Numbered from the stretch's first letter, positions 27,400 through 40,566 are shown. The stretch: DNA of 64,000 bases from Heliocidaris tuberculata (GCA_025618425.1 CM046847.1:13183468-13247467); one strand, 5' to 3'. Notes: generated from the sequence alone by a model not told the origin. Made by a program: numbers and translations.

Positions 27400-30300
27400 T
27401 TTTTTTTTTGGGGGGGGGGGGGGAAGGGGTGGGTTGATGTCGGGTTCATCTCAGTAGACTAGCAGCGCAGTCCAGGAGATCGACAGTTAAAAAAGGACAA
27501 CAAAACCACGCCCCACTTGCCCGACATCCTCTGAGACCTACAAAAACAAAATAACATGAGAAAATATAGAAAAGCAGAAAGTTTCAAAATGCACACGAGA
27601 CGAAGAAAGAAAAAAATAAGGGAAGACAGGAAATTTCTGTATCGTGAGCTGTCGGTCTAGTGAACTCTCAAAAAAGCTGTCAGAAGGACTGCGAGACCAG
27701 TATTGTCAGTGTCGTTGGCTGTCGGTCTTGTGGGCTGTAGCCTTGGTGTCTCCCTGCCTTTCTCTCTGTATACTTACAACGTGCCGTAATAGTGATCAAT
27801 GCATTGCAAATGGTAAATTTGGTTTGAAACTGTTTTAACATGATGAATAAAACTTCAATTTTACAGACGCTTACTTCTGGGTAGGACCGGGTGGTACACC
27901 CAGTTATGACAGGGACTACAGAATACCTGATGAAACAGGAAGGTAAGAAATTACTTTTATTTTATGACAAATTGTCCATGGCAAAATTAAAAGTAAGATG
28001 AAGGGAAGGAAATTTCTGAAGAATAGAATGATGGAATGAATATTTACGATGTTAACAAAATTCTGACATTTAAAAAAAAATCTGTAGAAAAAAAGTGTCC
28101 ATCTTTTAACCAAACCTGTGAAGTCACAGTCACATGCGACGATGGAAAGTCCCCTTTACCAAGACAGGTGACGCTATAGTAAAAAGTTTAACTGTTGTAG
28201 AACTCTAAGCTGCTGGGCGCACGCTGGGTCCAAAGGGAGTGGGAGAGCATTTACGGATTTAATTCTGTTTTTTATGCCTTCGCCCACCGAAGGTGCATGG
28301 TGCCGGAGGCATTATGTTTTCGAGTTGTCCATCCGTCCGTCCGTCCCGTTTTTGTTCTCACGATGACTTAAAGGGAAATCCAACCTTAATAGCAAGTTGC
28401 TTTGAAAGAACGAGGAAAAATCGGAGAAGCAGATTGGTGAAAGTTTGAACAAAATCGGACAAGCAATAAGAAAGTTATGATTTTTTGAAAGTTGTAATCA
28501 CTATACATATGGGAATTTCAAATTGGCCGAATAGGTAATGTCACTGTGATGTAGCTGTGGACAACTCCCCCATTCGCTCCAACACACAAAATGACTAAAA
28601 TGTCACTTTTTTCAAAATGTATTACTCAGTAGGATATTTTTCTTTCATGAGGACCTATAACAATATGCTATCTCCAATATATTTTGAGTACTGCCCTGAG
28701 GGTAAAAGCGCCTCGAAGAAAACCGCAAATTAATGATATTTTTGTGTACGACGAATGGGAGAGTTGTCCACAAAAATGTCACAATTGACTGACCAAATTG
28801 CCAATTTGAGATTCGCATAAATGTAGTGATCTCATTTTTCAATCATCCATAACTTTCTTAGTCCTTGCCCGATTTCTAGTCCTTGCCCGATTTCTTTCAA
28901 ACTTTCACCATCCAGTTTTTCTTATTTTTCTGCTTTCATACAAATCATCTTACTACCAAGGTTGGATTGCCCTTTAAGGACCATTTGGCAGATCAACTTC
29001 AAACTTGGCTTATGTATGCATATGGGAGGGACAATGATCTGATTAGATTTTGGGGTCACAAGGTCAAAGGTCAAAGGTCACAGAGGTCATTGTATATAAG
29101 ATAATGGCTTGTTCTCGCGATAACTTAAGAATCATTTGGCGTATCAACTTCAGACTTTGCTCATGTATGCATATGGGAGGGACAATAGTCTCCTTAGATT
29201 TTGAGGTCATGAGGTCAAAGGTCAAAGGTTACAGAGGTCATTACATATATGAAAATGGCTTGTTCTCACGATAACTTAACCATTTGGCAAATCAATTTCA
29301 AACTTTACTCATGTATGCATATGGGAAAGATGATTATCTGATTAGATTTTGGGGTCACAAGGTCAAAGGTCAAAGGTTACAGAGGTCATTGTATATATGA
29401 AAATTTATTGTTCTTGTTATTACTTAAAAACCATTTGGCGAATCAATTTCAAACTTGGCTCTTGTATGCATATGGGAGTGATGATGATTTGAGTTGATTT
29501 TGGGGTCACGAGGTCAAAGATCAAAGGTCACAGAGGTCATTATATACCTGGAAATAGATGGTTCTCACAATAACTCAAGAACGATTTAATGGATCAACTT
29601 CAGACTTGGTACACATGTTTATAATTGGGTGAAAGTGATTTAATTAGGTTTGGGGGTCATGGGCTCAAAGGTCAAAGGTCACAGAGGATGGTATATACCT
29701 GTAAATAGAATGTTCTTGCAATAACTTGAGCACATTTTGACATTTTAACTTCAAACTTGGTACATGTATGCATACCAGGGTGACAATTATCTGATTAGAT
29801 TAGGAAATTCAGCCATATGGTCACTCTGTTTGTGATCTTTAACCCCATAAACCACTTGGCATATCAGCTTTAACTTGGTCAAATGGAATGACAACTTTCT
29901 TTAGAATAGAATCAAGCAAAACTAATACTTCAATTTGAGTACCAAAGGGTCCTCAATCAATGAAATGTCATTAGTGTTGTGTTAAAAATTATTAACAGTA
30001 TTTCACTCATTTAAAACAAGGAAATGGTCTCTGCAGTCATTTCAGATATTTATTGCAGTAACAATAGTATTTTAGCTAATTTTCTTTAGAGTGATAAAAT
30101 ATTTTATTAAAATTTTCAATCAAAATTTAAGACAAATCAACATTAATGTGCGATATATTTCTGAGCTGGCAAGGGCGGAGGCATAAATTTCGACTGCTCG
30201 CGGTCGAAAATTCATCAAGTTTTTTCTTCATTTTTGTATCATATTTCCCTTAGTTTTCAGAAACTTGGTAGATACTCTGGAGAAACAGTCACCGTAACAC

Positions 30301-33300
30301 TCATTGACAATATTACCTTGTTCGACATCGGTCACATCGGACTATGGTGCGTTCTCGCCAGGCAGGACTTTGGCCATGTCGACATTCCTGCGCTAGATGT
30401 ACTCAACATTCCACCCTTGCCGTTGCCTACTCCTGCTACAACGACAGCAAGTATGACAGCGACTGCCACTACGACTCCTACACAGACAACCACCGCCCCG
30501 GTAAGACGTAGATCTTTTCAGGGTGCCATCAAAACCGCTTGTACAATACATCACATGCTTCAGCGACAGTTGCTCCGCGGTCAGTATCATAAAAAAACAA
30601 AAATTTGTGATACTGGCGGACAACTCTTCCGTTGGTCGTACAGAAAAATATCATTAATATGCGGTTTTCTCCGAAGCGCCTTTACCCTCGGGGCAGTACT
30701 CAAAATATATTGTAGATAGATAGCACATTGCCATAGGTCCTATAGGGACCTCTCGTAAGATAGTCAAGATAAATCACCAATACGGACCACAGACCTCCCA
30801 CCGACAGCGAATATTAAAACGTTGTGATTATTTCTTGTTATCAGAGGTTTTCTAACTGCGAAACTCTGGTTGAAGATGAGCTTCAAGTCAGTTGGTATAT
30901 TGACGGTACTGACATCGTCATCCGTCTTAGCAGCACCAACGAAGTCGGGATGTACAGCGCATTCGGTGTGAGTGGGTCTTCAACGAGCACGCAGATGCTG
31001 GGTGGCGATGTCGTCGTCACTTTCATCAGCGATAACGGAGTCGCACAGGCCGTTGATTACTACCTTGACGCCCAAGCTCAGGTAAGCCTCCTCTTTGGTT
31101 ACAAGTCGTTTTTCCGAAGGTTCGTTACTCCGAAGGTACAGTACATTATTTCGAAGGTCCGTTACTATGAAGGTACGTTGTTCTGAAGGTATGTTATTAT
31201 GAACGTCATTTTGAAGGTACGTTAATTTGAAGGTAAGTTAATTTATGAAGGAACGTTATTCTGAAGGTATGTTATTATGAAGGTACATTATTCTGAAGGT
31301 ATACGTTATTCTGAAGGTACGTTATTTTGAAGGTACGTTATTCTGAAGGTATTAATATGAAGGTACGTTATTGTGAAGGTACGTTAATACGAAGGTACGT
31401 TATTGTGAAGGTACGTTAATATGAAGGTACGTTATTCTGAAGGTATGTTATTATGACGGTACATTATGCAGGTACGTTATTCTAAGGTAAGAAGGTACGT
31501 TAATATGAAGGTATGATATTCTGAAAGTACATTATTCTGAACATATATTCTGAGGGTACGTTAATATGAAGGTACGTTATTATGATGGTTCCTAATTCCG
31601 AAGGTTCGTTATTGCATGAACCTAGGTAAATGGTTATTGCGAAGGTTTCTTATTCCGAAGTTTTGTTACTTCGAACTTCCGAAGGTTTGTAATTCGGAAG
31701 GTTTATTTCTTCGGAAGTTCGTATTATATTAAGAAGGCTCCTATTTTCTTTCGGAAATATAACCTTCGGATAAATGAACTTTTAGAATGTAACAGATGTT
31801 AGGAATTATGAGCCCGATTTTGTTTTCGGAATTACCAACCCCCTGGTATGGGAAATTTAAGAAGTATTTTTTGCAATTTTTTTTAAATAATCCATAGCTT
31901 TTTAAAGCTTTAAATTCAATATAATTACATCACTTCACTTGAATATAAAAAATGTATACACCCGTGTCTCAATAGAATGCTGCATGCACTGAAAGTCTGT
32001 TGTATACGAGCATCATTGCTTTATTACCTTTATAAGCAATTAGAACGTACGCCAGTAAAGCAACGCAAAGTTTGTACTGTTCCTTTTGCAATTATGTTTT
32101 GTGTACGCTATCACTCTCACAAAGACCGCACCAGTCACCTGTCGCCTGTGGGTGTTTCATAAAGCTGTTCGTAAAGTTTACACATGACTTTACGAATGAC
32201 TTAAATATGACAAACCAAGTTGGATGCTCAATCATTTTTAACTGCATCACCTAAAGTTGAACTTTACATATGTAAATTAACATTCTTGTTATAACAAACA
32301 TTTTTAATGCAGAGTATATTTTTGCCATAATTTAACTGAGGTTATTGGAAATACAGTCACACTCTGTTATAACACCTGCAAAAACTTTGGGCATCCTATC
32401 TGGCACTTCAAATTCAAGTCTTTCGTAAAGTCATGCGTAACTTTATGAACAGCTTTATGAAACACCCCCAGGGGAGCGTTTCATCAAGTGTTTTGTCAGT
32501 GAATTTTAGCGACAACTGTTATAAGCTACTGAAATCCTTGCATCTGATTGGCTGAGAGCAAATTTGTCGGTAAAAATCACTGACAAAACACTTGATGAAA
32601 CGCTCCCCTGGTGTGCAACAAGCATTTCAATAAGACACTTTAGATGTTGTAACATTTCAAATCTAGTTTAGGTTTTCCGTTAAGTTTTTAACTGTACTGT
32701 ATATAATTTCTCTAATTTTCTTTCCCAGTGCTCTCCTCAAAATGGCGCTGGAGCTTGCCCCGACGTTATCGCATCAGACTCGGCCTATAATGACGTAACA
32801 CTTGTCGAATCATCGAATGAAAATGGGGTGACGCACATCGTTTATCGAAGACCTCTAGCAGCTCGTGGTAAATCGCTCAAGGAGATTATTCTTTACATAA
32901 GGTTTAAAACCTGTCACTTCTAGGAATATTAAAATGCTTTCCGGCTCATTAAACATAAAACTCTCGTTTTGTCTATTCAGTCAGTCGTGATTAAAACTGC
33001 GCATTGAGAGTAGTGGCATGGGACACAGTTCAGTATGTCTTCGGCAATATATAGTTAAGTATTGTAACTCCGAACAGATTGTATTACCGAACGTGTAAAG
33101 TTAAGCGCCTAAAATGGGTTTTCATACGCGTGGGATTACGCGTATGAAAACCACACTATTGATACCAAGGTTGTGTCTTTTTCCCATAGGTTTCTCACGT
33201 TCGGAATTACGGTACCTTTTTCAAGGGACCAAAACGCCGCGTCGTTGGGAAGGGGTTCACTCGGATGGGAATATCGTATTAAATCTACGTTGTCTTTTTA

Positions 33301-35243
33301 AAATTCCATCAACTTCTTTTTTTGTAGGACTTTGAGCATTCAATATGTATAGTTTGACAGATATTCGTTTCATATTTTATTTGCTATCGTTGATTTTCTG
33401 AAAAGTGTTCGGACACTGGATCAACCACCATACATATTTCCGGGATACGTACACTGTTAATAAATACACTGTTAATAAATCCACAATCTTATTGGTCCTA
33501 TATCCACGCGCTATTAGGGCAGAGGATCGTAACGGGGCGTTTTTAATATATTTGTGCCATTGGTGTACGTCAGAGTAGTTAGGGTATACTGATAATATGT
33601 AATAATGTATTATGTACTAAGGGCACCCTCGCCCCAAGCTTTTGCTTTTAGAGGTGTGTCCTCCAACTATGTATGTATCACATTAATGTATATTTTGTCA
33701 TATTTTTTGTTCAAAATAATATGTACATTATTTTGCTCATTTATTACTTTGTATATTGAAAAGTTGGAAATAAATGTCTTTAAATTGAAATTGAATTGAA
33801 TTGAAATATTACCCTTATTTTCAGATGCCACCTATGACAAAGCTATCTCAACAACAGGACCTACGTACGTGATCTGGGCTAGAGGGTTGATCAATGCTGA
33901 TGGTCGTGTCGCATATCACTCACAACAACGCTCACCTGGTAAGACAGTAAAAAAAAAGTGGAGTACGTCCGTGCGATAATCCATCATCAAATTCATTCTT
34001 TGAAGAAAAAAAATTAACGGAAAATCTAAAGCAGATTTGAAAGAGCACATAATATTCTGCTTTTGAATTTGAGAATTTCAAGAGCAAAGAATCAAAACAA
34101 GGTCAGAGCGCGTTGATAGAGAGAGTTGTGACACGCGCATAATAAGCATGCGCGTACGCGGTCTTTGTTTAAAACATGGCGGATCATGGAGCTCCCAATA
34201 GTTCCCCTTCACGTACATTCTCTATGAGAGGGAACTTTTTGAAGCTCCATGAAATGACTGACCAATCAGAAGCGACCTCCAGTGTCAGGACTCTCTGTAT
34301 GGATAGCTCTGAACAAGGTAAGATAGCCCCCTCTCCATAAAAAAATGATAAAGGGGGAAAGGGTTAAGAATTTTTATCCTTTCAGTTGTTACTGTGATTT
34401 ATCATGAATATCATAATATCAAGTGAAGCTATACATCCGAAGAAGCTATGGAACGAGGTCTTCCTATGCTGGATATCGGTCATAAAATTCATCCAGTGAA
34501 AGGGGTAGTTATAGAAAAAAATCATTCCTTAACTAGCTTGAAAAAGCACATAATCAGATAATCCATAGTTTGGAAAATTTCAAGAGCAAAGAAACAAAAC
34601 CTGGGAAGGAAAATCCCACTTGCCATAATTCGATCTCCTTTTATTCAAGGTAATGTAATTTTGAAATGAGGATAGGGTCTATAGAATGGTTTCTTTTCAC
34701 TATGCACTTCTTTAACCTGTAAAAAAGAGTTCTACTAATTATTCACGAAATATGAATCAAAACTATATTTATTATGCTCTCCCTCTCTCTCTCTCTGTGC
34801 TCCTCATACCAGCCACCTCCAACCTCCAGATCAACTTCGGTCAGGCAAGCTCGACGTGTCCTCCTCTGGGTGATACCGCAGTCACACCTAGCAACTCCTC
34901 CGTCACCACACCCTCCCAGGAGGAGGAGGGCTGGACCATCGAGGGCATCGTGGAGACAGAAAATGCAACGTTCACCGTTGACATGGGATTGACTGGGGGT
35001 CAGAAGGGGTACAACTACATCACGGGTAATTCAGTATTGGTAGCTTATATAGTTTAATGCACTAGTGGTGTAAGCTGGAAGGGATGGCAGATATTCTCCC
35101 TTTACCGCCTGGCTGGCCCCTCTACGCCGCGTTCAAAACTGTTGACCTATCCCGCAATGAGATTTAAGTTTGGTTCCTTGAGAAGTGATGGTCATTGCTA
35201 TTAGAACATTGCCATCAGAATATTGTTTTTAAGATGTTCCTTT

Positions 35244-35278
<35 letters not shown>

Positions 35279-35438
35279 AATCAATATCATCATCATTGTC
35301 TTCATCATCGCCATCATTGTCATCATCATCATCATCATCACTGTATTATCATCATCATCATCATCATTGTAATTATCATAATCAACATAACGATGATGAT
35401 CATCATTATCATCATCATCATATCATCGTATCATCATT

Positions 35439-35481
<43 letters not shown>

Positions 35482-36028
35482 CCATGACTGTCAACACCAC
35501 AAAGGGGATGCAGTACATTTTCGGTACTTCTGTTCGTTAAAATAAAATTTGTTGGTAAGACCAAAGAGACCCTAAATGCACGAACATAATATTTCTCCGG
35601 TTCAGTCTTTCCAGCAGATAGACATAGAGCGAGAGCGGGGCGTAAAACATATTAGATATGATAAATACATATTTAAATGTCATGATAACCCAATATTTGT
35701 TTTGGTGTAGGATCTGTTGGTTGGGGTATTGCTTGGTTCATTAACGGCCTGCTTATTCCTGAGCTCACTCTCACTCGCGGCAAAACCTACACTTTCTTAG
35801 TAAGTGGAGGGGATGACCCGACATTTAGCGCCAACTACCATCCATTCTACATCACTGATGATCCTTCTGGAGGCTACGCCCAACTATCGCAAGCCGAACA
35901 GCAGGTAAGTCATCAAATATTTTAGCTACATAGCAAAACAAATAAAACAAAACAAAACAAAACAACAACAACAGCATCAACTACCAAGAACTGAAATCTA
36001 GAGGATTGTTTACTGTACGATCTGCTTT

Positions 36029-36113
<85 letters not shown>

Positions 36114-39113
36114 AAGTTTAGTATAGTAAGCAGGGATACCCATCTTCCTGGTAATAGTATAGTAAAATTTTCAGTGTTGGCGATGTATAACACTCTGTGT
36201 TCTAATAGTGTTAGTGTTAGACAGTGTTAGATAGTGTTAGATAGTGTTAGATAGTGTTAGATAGTGTTTGATAGTGTTAGATAGTGTGGTCTTGGAGAGA
36301 AACACAGTGTGTAGCATTACCTCAGAGAGTATGTAGAACAATATTTTGGTGAAAAAGTGTGATATACTGTGGTCACTTAGGTTTTGAACACTTTAAAAGA
36401 GAGGACAGTGTAAACGCGCTGTAGCAAACTGTAGCCACACAGAATCTCAGTGTGTACACACCACAGTCTCACCATAGAGAGAATTTGGAACACTTTCATA
36501 GTGTAGACAATATGGACACCTAATGTTTACACTGTTTCCACACCTTGTGACAGAGTGTGACATCTGGGCCCCGTTTCATAAAACTTTTTATCAATAACAA
36601 CTGTCACCTTTCTATGGCAAATTTGCTCTCAGTCAATCAGATGCAAGGATTTCAGGAGCTTATAACAATTATCGTAACTTGTTATTGGTATCAAGTTTAA
36701 AACAGGGCCCTGGTCATTTCTTTTACCTCACTTCTTTTACCTCACTTTGTTTTTTTTTTCTCTCTCTTTCTTTAAACTTTAAAAGGACATCACAATCTAC
36801 TCGGGACCTGAAGGTAAGGCCTATTTGATCTAAAAAAAAAAAAAAAAAAAAAAAAAATCAAATAGATTTGATGTCCCCCCCCCCCCCACGACAGATTTTC
36901 AACCATGAAAAAAAGATAACTGACTCTTCCAATCACTATGAAACATTTACTTCAAAGGGAATTGTAACAAAATTGCTTTTAACCCTTTCAAGATAATTGA
37001 CCACATTTTGTGGTTTGGCTCAATAACTTTTGATTCAGAGCTCTAAAAAATATACCTGATGCACGAGTAGAAAGAGCAAATTTTTTTTTTAGAAAGAGCA
37101 GAAAATTCTGCACACACCGTGTCCAATTTTGTTGCATGACCATATTGCGTTTGATGCCAGGAATTTAAAAAATGAGATTAAGCTTTAAGATCATCAAATT
37201 GGCAACACATTGGGAAGTTCAAAATCATTGTTCTTAAACAAAATTGGCAATTTTCAAAACTTTTTGACAAAATTTGTGACCGTGTGTATTGTTTTCGAAG
37301 ACATTACAGCTTATTAGAACCATGTAGCACTAAAAGAAAAATATTATTGTTGCCAATTTAAAGAACAAAATGTGATCAATTTAGCTCTTAAATAATTCCT
37401 GTCCTGAAAGGGTTAAAACCTTACAGATTAAGGAGACCTAGCAAAACAATGTTGTCATTAAGGAGACGTTTTGAAGACAACCGTCAACAATAAGCAGAGC
37501 TAATATTGGGGCACTTGTAAAGCCAAACAGATCGAATTATAAAGAATATACCTGTCCAAATACATTCAATCAAAACGCAGTGAGGCAAAATAAATTTCTC
37601 GCTCGCTTCATTCCCTCGCAAATATCGATTACTCATTGTGCTGTTGCTATTGACACTACAATGGATAAAAGAATGAAATTAAATCAAAAGCATAATTTGC
37701 AAAAAAAAAAAGAAAATGAATAGATGGGTGATATGTACATCGGACGTCCTTCCCCTTACCCTTTCGACGCAATTTAGGCCTAGAGAAAGGTATTTTTTTC
37801 TGGATGACCACTAGCTCTGATGTTTTGCCCCCTTTGCCCCCCCCCCCTCGAAGCCGAGGTCCTGATACGCCACTGTATATATATATTATATATAAGTTCT
37901 GCTCGGAGATAAGTAAGAATATCAAAAAGAGAAGTAAATAAAACTCCGTGAGATAGAGATTTGAGATAACGAATTTTCGGAGTTTTATTTACTTCTCTTT
38001 TTGATATATATATATATTGCTCATTGCTTTCCTCTCTTTCTTCTCCATATTCGCATCCTTTAAATGAAGTACATGTAAATCCATTTTAATATCTACATCA
38101 TTGTTTTTTTTTTGTTTTGTGTTTTTTATTATTTTGTTTTTATAACAAAAGAGGGACGACTTTGCCAGTGGACGATAACGAGTGGTACTGCTAACCCGGA
38201 TTCCTACGCATCATTCGCAGACTACAAGGCCACGTTGACCAGAGATTGTCAGCCCGGTGAGCCTGGCGAACTCGTATGGACGGTGCCGATGGACGCCCCT
38301 GATCTACTCTACTACCACGTAAGATGATTGGTTGTAAGAAAAAAAATCATTCGATAACGAGAAGGGCGTGAACGTCGTACTTTAACACAGATTTAACGCC
38401 CTCTTAACATTTTTATTTGAAACGTTTTAAAATTAAAGTGGGCGATGGCATTATTATTGTCAGTTGTTGTCAAGTCGGCAGTTCATCATTTATGCGTTGT
38501 CTTAATTTGCACGAAATCAAATATTAAGGGTGCTTTTTATTACAAAAAAACCCTCCTTGAAATGCCATATATAGATATTTTACCAAGAAACCTTGAAATG
38601 GTTCATAATCAAAATGATTTTTCATGATCTACATTTTCCTTGTTTTCGTGTTAAATAAGGGGTTATTATTGAGAGAAAAAAAAATCTACTCGTTTTCTGC
38701 GAAAGAGGTGGTAATTTTGAAATCGTGGAGCAGGCATGTACCACACTTTATATACAGAGTGAACACCCTTGATTCCCTATAGGCTATAGCTCAAGACTAA
38801 TTGTTATCTTCCATATCTGAATTCACAGTGTTTCACCCATCGCTTCCTCGGCTGGAAAATCCATCTGGTGGATGGCGATGAAAACATGACGCCACCGACC
38901 ACGGATAAAGGTACCACAACGACGATGACTACGACAATGACTACGACAATGAATACCATAACAATTCAAATCATTACTGTTGCGACATTTTTCCTCGCTC
39001 CAGCGCTGCTTTGTCAGTCGGCTGGTGGTTTCGCAAAGAAGCATAATAACTCCATGGTTTCTCTGAATTGGTGTAAGGGAACAAAATCCCTGGAGGGGGA
39101 GGGGAAGCTTTGA
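23586..39113 (+). CDS. Gene B: chimeric Skeletor-like gene (C-type 5' half, A-type 3' half)
   Basis: The coding exons found are 23586-23717, 24930-25002, 25581-25689, 26299-26470, 27867-27942, 30254-30500, 30845-31081, 32729-32867, 33825-33938, 34813-35025, 35711-35904, 36786-36813, 38152-38318 and 38829-39113. They join in frame (727 residues plus one split first codon) with the same phases as gene A exons 2-15. Exons up to 31081 match gene C almost base for base; everything after matches gene A. Both DM13 Cys, the DOMON and the C-x2-H motif are kept, and no internal stop was seen. No signal-peptide exon was found between 21803 and 23585; an in-frame ATG sits 12 nt before exon 2 but gives no signal peptide. 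A 5-nt deletion relative to C alters the intron after exon 3, so the donor there is GTATTG. The gene could be functional, non-secreted, or dependent on an upstream first exon. Confidence 0.83.
24213..24860. repeat. Trinucleotide repeat block, gene B intron 2
   Basis: AAT, GAT, ACT and TAG trinucleotides. The long low-complexity open frames on both strands are not genes. Confidence 0.92.
25836..25912. repeat. Pyrimidine minisatellite CTCCCTTCCC, gene B intron 4
   Basis: 10-bp CTCCCTTCCC units, about seven copies. C has fewer copies at about 43000-43052. Confidence 0.9.
26182..26275 (+). mobile_element. Short LINE/SINE 3' tail with (ATT)n
   Basis: CTTCGGCGCTTAGAAACATT, AAGCGCAATATAAATG and an ATT run, just before exon 5 of gene B. 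Absent from A; the copy in C is at about 43318-43410. Confidence 0.5.
26560..27240. repeat. Unclassified TTCGC-rich block, gene B intron 5
   Basis: Less AT-rich than its surroundings and full of TTCGC/GCGAA words. Nearly identical in C (about 43715-44395), absent from A. No conserved frame was recognised. Confidence 0.4.
28271..30187. mobile_element. Large TIR repeat with GGTCAAAGGTCA tandem units, gene B intron 6
   Basis: TTTATGCCTTCGCCC at the left and GGGCGGAGGCATAAA at the right are inverted ends. The interior has about six 120-140 bp units, each with GGTCAAAGGTCAAAGGTCAC and CATTTGGC...TCAACTTCAAACTTGG. No transposase frame. The same element in C is at 45395-47307; gene A lacks it. Confidence 0.7.
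28372..28973. mobile_element. TTAA-flanked MITE nested in the larger repeat, gene B
   Basis: AGGGAAATCCAACCTT at the left and AAGGTTGGATTGCCCT at the right, with TTAA on both sides (28368-28371 and 28974-28977). Copy in C: 45496-46097. Confidence 0.75.
30845..31081 (+). CDS. Gene B exon 8: DOMON exon holding the chimera junction
   Basis: It matches gene C at each coding difference from A (EVG, QMLG, ISDNGV, GCC in the fourth-last codon, Ala). Immediately downstream the intron reads GTAAGCCTC as in A, not GTAAGCATC as in C. One codon (AGC Ser) differs from C, which has ACC Thr. Confidence 0.9.
31105..31620 (+). repeat. Minisatellite of GAAGGTACGTTA units, gene B intron 8
   Basis: Same array as at 14330 but longer, with more units. 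Confidence 0.92.
33049..33428. mobile_element. Insertion unique to gene B intron 9
   Basis: Gene A reads straight from TTCGGCAATAT to ACATATTTCCGGG, whereas B has about 380 bp between them. It includes the exact hairpin TTTTCATACGCG / CGCGTATGAAAA at 33119-33150 and TTCGGAATTACGG-type words. Confidence 0.75.
33599..33808 (+). mobile_element. 5'-truncated LINE 3' end, gene B intron 9
   Basis: Duplicate of 16261-16470 carried by the segmental duplication. Confidence 0.8.
38829..39113 (+). CDS. Gene B exon 15: C-terminus with different tail from A
   Basis: It is almost identical to A exon 15 up to the hydrophobic segment and the AKKHNN stretch. B lacks 8 nt present in A after the VSLN codons, so the tail reads VSLNWCKGTKSLEGEGKL and ends at TGA 39111. 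Confidence 0.85.
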   Translation, partial: CFTHRFLGWKIHLVDGDENMTPPTTDKGTTTTMTTTMTTTMNTITIQIITVATFFLAPALLCQSAGGFAKKHNNSMVSLNWCKGTKSLEGEGKL

Positions 39114-40175
39114 AAATTTGTTTTATTGAAAATGTAAATCTCTTCGTCAAAAAATTTTCTCTTCGTCAAAAAGATATTAGAAAGGATATGAAAACTGAAA
39201 TATACCATCTCACTGCCCGAATATGAGGTTGCGCTTGCCCAAATATTGGTAATTTCTAAATTTTCGGGGGAGAGGCGCAGGCCCGCTGCCCCACCTCATA
39301 CACCTATGAATGAAACTAACAGCTGTCATATATCTTTGGCAGAGTGACTGGAACCCTTTTTAAAAGTTCATCTATATTTTTGTTATATGATGCAGGGATT
39401 TCCCCATTCCATATAAACATAGAATGGAGAAAAAACAAACATTTTATGTATTTTTCTGACCATTTAGTCAACCAAGGGTAAATCATCCTAGACACTTTTA
39501 TTGTCAACCAAGAGTTGTCTTTGTGTCCATTAAGTCAACCCAGGGTATATAACAATTCCTACTGTCTATATCACAGGCATCCACAAATACGAGTCTGGGT
39601 TGACAACAAATTAAAACATCTGAGACACGTGTGATATAAACAGTTGGAATTGTTATCTACCCTGGGTTGACTAAATAGCCACAAAAATTACCCTGGGTTG
39701 ACAAACTAAAATATAGACAGTAGGAATTGTTATCTACCCTGGGTTGGCTAAATGGCCATTAAAAAAACAACAACTCTGGGTTGACAACAAACTAAAACGT
39801 CTAGGATGCCTGTGATATAGAGAGTAGAAATTGTTGTCTACCCTGGGTTGACTTAATGGACACAAAGAAAACTCTGGGTTGACAATAAACTAAAGTGTCT
39901 AGGATAATTGTGATATAGGCAGTTGGGATTCTTATCTACCCTGGGTAGACTAAATGGCCACAAATACTTCTCTGGGTTGACAATAAATTAAAACATCTGG
40001 GACGCCTGTGATATAAATAGTTGGAAGTGTTATCTACCATGGGTTTACTAAATGGCCAGAAACATACCTAAAATGTTTGTTCCCTAATCGACCCGGGGTT
40101 GGTCTACCCGGGGGGGGGGGGGGGGGGGCTACCCCGGGTAGACTCTCATGTGGGTATTTCCATTGCTGCATAAAG

Positions 40176-40231
<56 letters not shown>

Positions 40232-40504
40232 ATATATAAACCATTCCTCGTCATTTCAAAGATAGTTATATTTTGCATTGCACATTATGTTTGTTCCCGA
40301 CAAATTTGCAATGACGACTGATGGTAGATTTAAAATGCCGCTTGCCCTCTTTTGGGAAAATTAAGCAGAACTAGTTGTTTAAACAAAATCATTCAACGGT
40401 TTTGATAAGCAAATATGAAAATATATTGATTTAATGACGAAGAGAGTTGAGAGGAACTGGCTTTTGATTAACAGAAGGAATCGTAACCTACTCACACAAC
40501 AATA

Positions 40505-40566
<62 letters not shown>

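Larger units (their letters stand above)
14313..31081 (+). repeat. Tandem segmental duplication, unit 1 (about 16.8 kb)
   Basis: The unit contains the 3' half of gene A, the A-B spacer and the 5' half of gene B. It is nearly identical to unit 2 except for microsatellite length changes and a few insertions. The exact start is uncertain by about 15 bp, because A and C share that sequence. Confidence 0.88.

Noticed and set aside
30234..30719. A continuous open frame of 161 codons
   Set aside because: Its first part is gene B exon 7, but after the donor at 30501 the frame simply runs on into the intron; codon content there is not conserved with A.
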